DNA from: Paracoccaceae bacterium
Lineage (GTDB): Bacteria > Pseudomonadota > Alphaproteobacteria > Rhodobacterales > Rhodobacteraceae
Assembly: GCA_902543185.1 (NCBI GenBank)
Contig: CACBXB010000008.1
Span: forward strand, 1-64,000
Length of the DNA: 64,000 nt
Direction: 5' to 3'
The position numbers and the translations under genes were made by a program. The stretch's first letter is position 1; each line of letters starts with the position of its first letter. This document shows, piece by piece, positions 55,701-61,175 of this stretch. The notes under the pieces were generated by a model. It was not told the DNA's origin. It worked only from the letters and a program-made list of their open reading frames with translations, and searched no databases.

Positions 55701-55712
55701 CAGAATGTCTGA
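52701..55712 (+). CDS. soxA: Sarcosine oxidase alpha subunit
   Basis: 1003 residues. The N-terminal SoxA domain (GDTLASALLSNDQVLVGRSFKYHRPRG) is followed by an NAD-binding Rossmann fold with GGGISG at 175-180 (DLVIVGGGISGLNAAL), a second dinucleotide fold, and a C-terminal aminomethyltransferase (GCV_T) domain (about 620-1000). The latter binds tetrahydrofolate and makes 5,10-methylene-THF. RBS AGGAAA lies upstream. It overlaps soxG by 8 bp. Confidence 0.96.
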   Translation: MSKRLPEGGLFIDRNKPIKFEFNGKKLSGFEGDTLASALLSNDQVLVGRSFKYHRPRGIVASGSEEPNALINLGEKEKFEPNQRATTTELFDGLKAASQNHWPSLNFDIGVVNNYLARFLPAGFYYKMFIHPRPFWKYIYEPFIRQSAGLGRAPSQKDHSQYEHFYAFYDLVIVGGGISGLNAALTAAESGLKILIIEQTPEWGGRCLVDFSTIGDETSAEYVSRLVSELKKFHNVTMRSRMMGAGVYDHGYILGYERLNDHLAEEDGPRHRLWRIRAKQIITATGSIERPISFPSNDIPGVMLASAVRDYAVNFGIATGNKIAVYTNNDDAYRTAITLNEVGVEVPIIVDARKSGGGALAERAKALGIRVENGKAISKVFGKKRVEAISICEHKDSGKGNEKIACDCIAMSGGWSPVVHLYSHCGGKLKWDEKMALFKPDSSAKPTSHDGLPFVTAVGSANGFLLIQEVLKDAREGCLEVVEASGGKVKKESFKLIEQEYENSLEAIWIAPQDADIKKRSKIWLDFQNDVKINDVELAAREGFESVEHTKRYTTLGMATDQGKLSNINGLAILSSSLGKEIPKVGTTTFRPPYTPISLGSIGGSARDDLFQPVRKTPMHDWHENNGAYMEPVGQWRRPFCYPQAEETYAKAVEREINQTRSSLGILDASTLGKLLVTGPDAGKFLDMLYTNMMSTLKIGRCRYGLMCSENGFLIDDGVVARIDDQTWLCHTTTGGADSIHAHMEEWLQTEWWDWKVYVTNVTEQYAQIGVVGPNARKLLEKIGGVDVSREALGFMEWKDGNLGKYDARIFRISFSGELSFEIAVPAKQGLAFWGELIEAGKEFQVMPYGTEALHVMRAEKGFIMIGDETDGTVIPQDLNLDWAISKKKDDYLGKRAQERSFMVNPSRWKLVGLETLDGSVLPDGAYATAEGVNSNGQKSTQGRITSSYFSPTLKRGIAMGLVMNGPDRGGEIIEFPKIDGTVIRAKITSPVFYDPDGEKQNV

Positions 55713-56262
55713 TAATAAAAATGAGGGAGTAGTGCGGTCTTATTCTGGCTACGTAAAAGTTAGTGAGAAAATGAAAACGGGAATGTTGACTGTTCGGGGT
55801 GATTTTAGGTCAAGTAAATTTAAAACTTCTTTTACTAAAGCAGTGGGTACAAAATTGCCGAAAGACAGAAAACTAATTTTAGCCAAAAATAATGTTGCAT
55901 GGATGTCGCCGGATGAGCTTTTAATTTTATGTGACTATGCCGATGTATCTAGTCTTAGTCAAAATTTGCAAATGGAGCTAAAAGATCAACATCACATGCT
56001 GGTGAATGTTTCTGATGCAAGAGCCTTGTTTGAGATTTCTGGTTCTGGTAGCCGCGAGGTTATTGCAAAACTTGCGCCAGTAAATATCGCCACGCTAGAA
56101 ATTGGTGAAATACGTCGAACTCGATTTTCTCAAATAGCGGCTGCTTTTTGGCTAACTTCGGAGACAAGTGTAAGTGTTATTTGTTTCAGTTCGGTAGCTG
56201 ACTATATGTTCAATCTTCTAAAAACTTCATCTATGCCAAATTCAAAGGTGGGTGATTTTTAA
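55705..56262 (+). CDS. soxG: Sarcosine oxidase gamma subunit
   Basis: 185 residues from the ATG at 55705 (MSDNKNEG), with GGGGAAAAG upstream; longer in-frame starts lie within soxA. SoxG-family features: LTVRGDF near the start, AWMSPDELLILCD, LVNVSDARALFEISGSGSREVIAKLAPVN and RRTRFSQIAAAFWL. It completes the heterotetramer. It is the last gene of soxBDAG here; folD/purU, often next in such operons, are not found. Confidence 0.93.
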   Translation: MSDNKNEGVVRSYSGYVKVSEKMKTGMLTVRGDFRSSKFKTSFTKAVGTKLPKDRKLILAKNNVAWMSPDELLILCDYADVSSLSQNLQMELKDQHHMLVNVSDARALFEISGSGSREVIAKLAPVNIATLEIGEIRRTRFSQIAAAFWLTSETSVSVICFSSVADYMFNLLKTSSMPNSKVGDF

Positions 56263-56343
56263 AATTTTTAGAAGGTCGGTAGGTTGATATAGTTTTTTCT
56301 TGAAACTAAAAAAATAAAGCATATTTTTTACCTTGACCTTACA

Positions 56344-56364
56344 CTTAGATAAGACGCATCTAAG
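56344..56364. promoter_or_regulatory. Inverted repeat upstream of sodB
   Basis: CTTAGA (56344-56349), 9-nt spacer, TCTAAG (56359-56364), perfect over 6 bp and 29 bp upstream of the sodB ATG. A TTGACC at 56333 and a TTGAAA at 56300 are possible -35 boxes. It is a candidate operator for an iron or redox regulator; it does not match the classical Irr box as I recall it. Confidence 0.4.
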
Positions 56365-56393
56365 AGCATATTTTTTAAAAAGGACACGATAAT

Positions 56394-56993
56394 ATGGCTT
56401 TTGAACTTCCAGACCTTCCCTATTCGCACGATGCATTGGCTGATTTGGGTATGTCTAAAGAAACACTGGAATATCATCATGATTTGCATCACAAAGCTTA
56501 CGTAGATAATGGAAACAAACTGATTTCCGGCACAGAATGGGACGGAAAATCAATGGAGGACATTATCACTGGCACATACGATTCTGGCTCTGTTGCTCAA
56601 AATGGAATATTCAACAATATTTCACAGCTATGGAACCATAATCAGTTTTGGGAGATGATGGGACCATCTGGGCGTGAGATGCCTTCTGAATTGACAAGCG
56701 CAATTGCAGATAGTTTTGGTTCGGTAGAGCAATTTAAAGCAGATTTTTCTGCGGCAGGCGCGGGACAGTTTGGCGCTGGATGGTGTTGGCTTGTTAAAGA
56801 TGCGGACGGCGGGTTGAAAGTGACTAAAACAGAAAATGGGGTGAACCCGCTTTGTTTCGGTGAAACAGCTCTTTTGGGCTGTGATGTCTGGGAGCATTCT
56901 TATTACATTGATTTTAGGAATAAACGTCCAGCCTATCTTACAAATTTTTTAGATAATCTGGTTAATTGGGAAAACGTTGCTTCCCGTCTTTAA
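56394..56993 (+). CDS. sodB: Superoxide dismutase, iron type
   Basis: 199 residues. Metal ligands are H28, H82 (WNHNQFW), D164 and H168 (DVWEHSYY). Gln78 in ISQLWNH is placed as in FeSOD, not MnSOD, so iron is the likely metal. No signal peptide, so cytoplasmic. RBS AAAGGA lies upstream. It sits 131 bp after soxG. Sarcosine oxidase makes H2O2 rather than superoxide, so the adjacency need not be functional. Confidence 0.95.
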   Translation: MAFELPDLPYSHDALADLGMSKETLEYHHDLHHKAYVDNGNKLISGTEWDGKSMEDIITGTYDSGSVAQNGIFNNISQLWNHNQFWEMMGPSGREMPSELTSAIADSFGSVEQFKADFSAAGAGQFGAGWCWLVKDADGGLKVTKTENGVNPLCFGETALLGCDVWEHSYYIDFRNKRPAYLTNFLDNLVNWENVASRL

Positions 56994-57002
56994 CTAAAGC
57001 TG

Positions 57003-57045
57003 ATCAAAGGTTTGTTTAGGAATTCGATTCAGACCTTTGATTTTG
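57003..57045 (+). terminator. sodB terminator overlapping the LOG gene 3' end
   Basis: ATCAAAGGT (57003-57011) and ACCTTTGAT (57033-57041) form a perfect 9-bp stem, extendable by a wobble and one pair, followed by TTTTG. It begins 9 bp after the sodB stop. Its right arm lies inside the coding end of the convergent LOG-family gene (stop at 57016-57018). Confidence 0.65.
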
Positions 57046-57585
57046 CTTGATTAGATAGTCAACCGCTTCGGTCGCAGTTTCGGTTGTTGTGAATAACTTT
57101 TTAAGTGAGTTTTCTGCAAAGCCAGATGATATTGTGTGATCTATTAGTGAGAAAAGAGGATCCCAATATTTTTTTACATTTATAACTACTATTGGTTTTT
57201 TATGTATTTCCAATTGAGCCCAAGTTAGTAATTCAAAGAATTCATCCAGTGAGCCAGGCCCTCCAGGCAGCAAAATAATGGCATCTGAATTCGTAAACAT
57301 AAGTTTTTTTCGTTCATGCATATTATCGGTGACAATGTAATTATCTAAATCTTTTTTACCAACCTCCCGTTGCACGAGGTGGTGCGGTATTACGCCAAAG
57401 GTTTTTGCTTTACCCAGCTGGGTCGCAGAAGCTACTGAACCCATCATCCCTGTATTGCCGGCACCATAAACTAAACGCCACTTGTGCTTGGCTATTAAAT
57501 TTCCAAGTTTTTCTGCTTGTATTAAATAAGCGGGGTCATCACCCGACCTCGAGCCACAAAAGACGCAAACAGAGAAATGTTCCAT
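57016..57585 (-). CDS. LOG-family protein (TIGR00730-type nucleotide phosphoribohydrolase)
   Basis: 189 residues, Rossmann-like. VCVFCGSRSGDDPAY, VYGAGNTGMMG, MHERKK and the PGGPGSLDE motif (standard PGGxGTxxE with T to S) identify the LOG/lysine decarboxylase-like family. Members cleave nucleoside 5'-monophosphates to base plus ribose-5-phosphate; in plants this activates cytokinins. The bacterial role is often unclear. It is divergent from the LysM gene. Confidence 0.88.
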   Translation of the reverse strand: MEHFSVCVFCGSRSGDDPAYLIQAEKLGNLIAKHKWRLVYGAGNTGMMGSVASATQLGKAKTFGVIPHHLVQREVGKKDLDNYIVTDNMHERKKLMFTNSDAIILLPGGPGSLDEFFELLTWAQLEIHKKPIVVINVKKYWDPLFSLIDHTISSGFAENSLKKLFTTTETATEAVDYLIKQNQRSESNS

Positions 57586-57685
57586 AACTAAGCCTTAAAT
57601 CTGTTGAGAAGCTTTGACCTTGCTACCTCAACTTGTTAGGGTCATACAACAGGCAAATGTGCTTATCGCTTTTTGGGGGCTTTAA

Positions 57686-59200
57686 ATGGCAGCGATACCT
57701 TACTTATGGTACTGGATTATTGGAGGCTTGGTGGCAGTTTTTATTGCAACTGTCGCTATATTCTCGGAAAGAAACGCCCCTGACATTGCAGAGAGCAAGG
57801 CGACTTTATTAGAAGAAAAAGATCCCAGCGAACCCAAAGAAGATGAAAGCTTTATCGATGAGAAAAGTGATCCAGTTTCTGAGACAGGTGAAGCTAGTGA
57901 AAAAATTGAAGATGACGTGAAAAGTCAAGAGGCCGAAGTTAAAACAGAAAAATCCACCGATGAAGCGGCCCCTGCAGAAAAAGTCACCATCTACCCTCCT
58001 AAACTTGAAACGGTCCGAATTGACGATGATGGAACGGCTCTTGTCGCAGGTATGGCTTATCCAGGATCTATATTAGAAATATTAGTCGATGAAAAAGTGG
58101 TGGAATCAATCACATTGGGGCAAGATGGAAATTTTGCAGTTCTTTTTGATATAGAGCTAAAAGATCGGCCGCAAGTTATATCGATAAGATCTATCAATGG
58201 TGAAACCGTTTTGGTGTCTGATGAAACAATGATCGTCGCTCCCAAGATTATAGAATTGGCGCAAGCAGATCCTGCAGATAATCAAACACAAAAGGAAAGT
58301 GAAGATGCAGAAAACTCAACTGAAGTTGGTGTTTCTCCGAAAGAAAAAAGCGAGAAAACTTCTGAGGAAAACTCATCTAATGATTTTTCTGATGAATCTG
58401 AAGAACAGGCAAAAAAAGATGAAATCGATGATACGACTAAGGTTTCTAACAATAACGCCACTCAAAGTGAGTTGACGACTAAAACACCTCAATTACCAAA
58501 ACCAACCGAAGAAAAAATAGAAGAAGATGTTCAGCAAATTTTGACGCAAGAACCGTCGGATTCCGATCTTACTTCTATTGCGGAAGCAAATGAGGCTGAG
58601 CAATCAAGCGTTCTACTTTCTAATGCTGAACCGAATGAGCCTGAGCAGCCAACCGTTCTACTCGCTGACAGTGAAGGTGTGAAAGTCGTACAAAGTGGTA
58701 AGACGGGGCCGAATGTAATGACAGATGTAATGTTCGATACTATCAATTATTCTAAGGACGGGGATGTTGCTGTTACTGGGCGGGGAACCCCGGAGTCAAT
58801 TGTACACTTTTATTTGGACAATTCCCCAGTTGCTTCCACGACCATAGATCAAACGGGTTATTGGAGTGCTGATCTGTCAGACGTGGAAGCTGGCGTCTAC
58901 ACGCTTCGACTAGATCAATTGGATCAGTCAGGCAAAGTTTCCAGTCGAATTGAGAGCCCTTTTAAGAGGGAAGATCGCAGCGTTTTGGTTGATCAGATGC
59001 AAGATATAGCTTCACCCGCCAGAATAAACGTTATAACAGTTCAGCCTGGTAACACTCTTTGGGCTATTTCTCGAGAACGATATGGTAGAGGCATTTTATA
59101 TGTTCAAGTTTTTGATGCAAATAAAGACAAAATCCGTGATCCAGATCTAATTTACCCAGGTCAGATTTTTGATTTGCCTGACAGCATTACAGTTAACTAA
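57686..59200 (+). CDS. Ig-like/LysM envelope protein
   Basis: 504 residues. An N-terminal TM anchor (about 5-27) is followed by a Glu/Lys-rich acidic linker (30-100), an Ig-like domain (about 105-190), a second long acidic linker (195-335), another Ig-like domain (about 340-430), and a C-terminal LysM (about 449-500; VQPGNTLWAISRERYG, DPDLIYPGQIFDLP). It probably spans the periplasm and binds peptidoglycan. A 15-residue duplication lies at 300-329. RBS GGGGG precedes the ATG. Such genes are common in Rhodobacterales; the function is unknown. Confidence 0.82.
   Translation: MAAIPYLWYWIIGGLVAVFIATVAIFSERNAPDIAESKATLLEEKDPSEPKEDESFIDEKSDPVSETGEASEKIEDDVKSQEAEVKTEKSTDEAAPAEKVTIYPPKLETVRIDDDGTALVAGMAYPGSILEILVDEKVVESITLGQDGNFAVLFDIELKDRPQVISIRSINGETVLVSDETMIVAPKIIELAQADPADNQTQKESEDAENSTEVGVSPKEKSEKTSEENSSNDFSDESEEQAKKDEIDDTTKVSNNNATQSELTTKTPQLPKPTEEKIEEDVQQILTQEPSDSDLTSIAEANEAEQSSVLLSNAEPNEPEQPTVLLADSEGVKVVQSGKTGPNVMTDVMFDTINYSKDGDVAVTGRGTPESIVHFYLDNSPVASTTIDQTGYWSADLSDVEAGVYTLRLDQLDQSGKVSSRIESPFKREDRSVLVDQMQDIASPARINVITVQPGNTLWAISRERYGRGILYVQVFDANKDKIRDPDLIYPGQIFDLPDSITVN
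58583..58672 (+). repeat. 45-bp tandem duplication inside the LysM protein gene
   Basis: Two adjacent 45-bp units (58583-58627 and 58628-58672) encode EANEAEQSSVLLSNA and EPNEPEQPTVLLADS. They differ at several bases, so the duplication is not very recent. They lie in the second acidic linker and change its length, not a folded domain. Confidence 0.7.
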
Positions 59201-59296
59201 AGGTCAGATATATCGAGTTAATTTTTATTCGATCCATTTTCAATGGACTATCTTTAATCTGATAAGCAGTAGACTCTTAAATTATTTAGGCATTTT

Positions 59297-61105
59297 ATGA
59301 AAAATAATGTGGAAATTGCAGCAGCTGAACGTAAGTCAGGAATGAGGACAATTCTAAGGGTTGTGCCTTACTTGTGGCCCAAAGATCGTTTTGATTTTCG
59401 CGTTAAAGTTATATCAGCGTTAGTACTCTTGGTGCTGGCAAAAGCAGTGATAAATTTCGCGCCATTTTTATACCGTGAGGCTGTGAATGCTTTAACGGAA
59501 ACTGGTAACTCTCCATTTTTGCTAGGAGCCGTAGGTATGACGGTTGCTTATGGGGGCGCAAGGATCTTATCTAGAGGCTTTGAACAATTGCGGGATGTGG
59601 TATTTGCTGCTGTTGCGCAAAGAGCGTTTCGAAACTTAGCTTTAGAAACATTTCAGCATATTCATAAGCTGTCCCTGCGGTATCATATTTCTCGAAAAAC
59701 TGGAGCTTTGAGCCGCGTCATAGAGAGGGGCGTCAAAGGTTTAGAATTTTTACTAAGGTTCCTCTTATTTTCGGTTGGGCCTCTAGTTTTGGAACTTCTC
59801 ATAATTGCAGGTATTATGTTTTTTTGGTTCGATTATTTGTATCTTACTGTAATCATTGTGATGATTGCCGTATATATTTGGTTTACGTTCAAAGTGACTG
59901 AGTGGCGTGTTAAAATTCGAAAAATTATGAATGACCAAGATACGGATGCCAATCAAAAAGCTATAGATAGTTTGCTTAATTATGAAACAGTCAAGTATTT
60001 CAGCGCCGAAGAACGAGAAGCTAAACGTTACGATGGAGCCATAAAGCAATATGAGAAAGCCGCATTAACAACAGCATATTCACTTGCATTTTTAAATTTT
60101 GGGCAATCTTTTATCATTACAGCTGGCCTTATTGTTGTGATGGTGATGGCAGCTCTAGGTGTTCAGAGTGGATACTTAACCGTTGGTGATTTTGTTATGG
60201 TTAACGCTTACATGATCCAAATTACCATGCCCTTGAATTTCTTGGGTACCGTCTACAGGGAAATACGACAAGGTTTAGTAGATATGGGTGAAATGTTTGA
60301 CTTGTTAGAACAGCCTGTTGAAATTTTAGATAGTGAAAATGCTTCTGAATTAAAGATTACCGACGGCCATATTTTGTTCGAAAACGTAACCTTTGGATAT
60401 TCTAAATCGAGGCTAATTATACAGAATGTTTCAATCGAGATTAACTCGAGAGAGACTATTGCAATTGTTGGTCCCTCGGGCTCGGGAAAATCAACAATTG
60501 GACGCCTGCTGTTTAGGTTTTATGATGCTCAACAAGGTTCAATTAAAATTGATGGGCAGGACATTCGAGATATTACACAAGAAAGTCTTCATAGATCTAT
60601 TGGTGTGGTGCCTCAAGATACAGTTCTTTTTAATGATACAATTTACTATAATATAGCATATGGACTTGATAATGCATCTCGAGCTGAAGTTGAAAAGGCC
60701 GCCAAAGATGCCCAAATCCATGATTTTATTTTGTCTCTCCCAGATGGTTACGAAACGACCGTTGGTGAGCGTGGGTTGAAACTTTCGGGTGGTGAAAAAC
60801 AGCGAGTAGGGATTGCAAGGACCCTTCTGAAAAACCCACCGATTTTACTATTAGACGAAGCAACATCGGCATTAGATACTGAAACAGAACTTGAAATTCG
60901 GGAGGCTTTAACGAATGCTTCTGAGGGGCGAAGTGTTCTCACTATCGCGCATCGCCTTTCAACAATTGCAGATGCGGATAGAATAATTGTTTTGGAAAAT
61001 GGAAGTATTGTTGAAATAGGTACGCACGAAGCGCTTCTCAGTAAACGGGGACGCTATTATTCTTTGTGGACAAAACAATTAACAGAAGATAACCCAGCTG
61101 CTTAA
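59297..61105 (+). CDS. Atm1/ABCB7-type ABC exporter
   Basis: 602 residues. The six-helix ABC membrane domain (about 35-330) carries the Atm1 segment NYETVKYFSAEEREAKRYD before the last helices. In the nucleotide-binding domain: Walker A GPSGSGKS at 392-399, signature LSGGE at 496-500, Walker B ILLLDEAT at 516-523, and the H-loop IAHRLS. Bacterial Atm1 proteins export glutathione-linked heavy metals or persulfide species. It lies 96 bp after the LysM gene. Confidence 0.9.
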   Translation: MKNNVEIAAAERKSGMRTILRVVPYLWPKDRFDFRVKVISALVLLVLAKAVINFAPFLYREAVNALTETGNSPFLLGAVGMTVAYGGARILSRGFEQLRDVVFAAVAQRAFRNLALETFQHIHKLSLRYHISRKTGALSRVIERGVKGLEFLLRFLLFSVGPLVLELLIIAGIMFFWFDYLYLTVIIVMIAVYIWFTFKVTEWRVKIRKIMNDQDTDANQKAIDSLLNYETVKYFSAEEREAKRYDGAIKQYEKAALTTAYSLAFLNFGQSFIITAGLIVVMVMAALGVQSGYLTVGDFVMVNAYMIQITMPLNFLGTVYREIRQGLVDMGEMFDLLEQPVEILDSENASELKITDGHILFENVTFGYSKSRLIIQNVSIEINSRETIAIVGPSGSGKSTIGRLLFRFYDAQQGSIKIDGQDIRDITQESLHRSIGVVPQDTVLFNDTIYYNIAYGLDNASRAEVEKAAKDAQIHDFILSLPDGYETTVGERGLKLSGGEKQRVGIARTLLKNPPILLLDEATSALDTETELEIREALTNASEGRSVLTIAHRLSTIADADRIIVLENGSIVEIGTHEALLSKRGRYYSLWTKQLTEDNPAA

Positions 61106-61175
61106 TGAGTAAAAAAATTTAAATTTAATGTTTTGCTTTACTATTGATCACCATAAATAATTCTATTGAACAATA

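Noticed and set aside
56290-56308. Terminator TAGTTT/AAACTA after soxG
   Set aside because: The plus-strand stem is followed by A's, not T's; more likely AT-rich promoter DNA for sodB.
59233-59247. Terminator TCCATT-TTC-AATGGA after the LysM gene
   Set aside because: A perfect but short stem with no T-run; it may be incidental.
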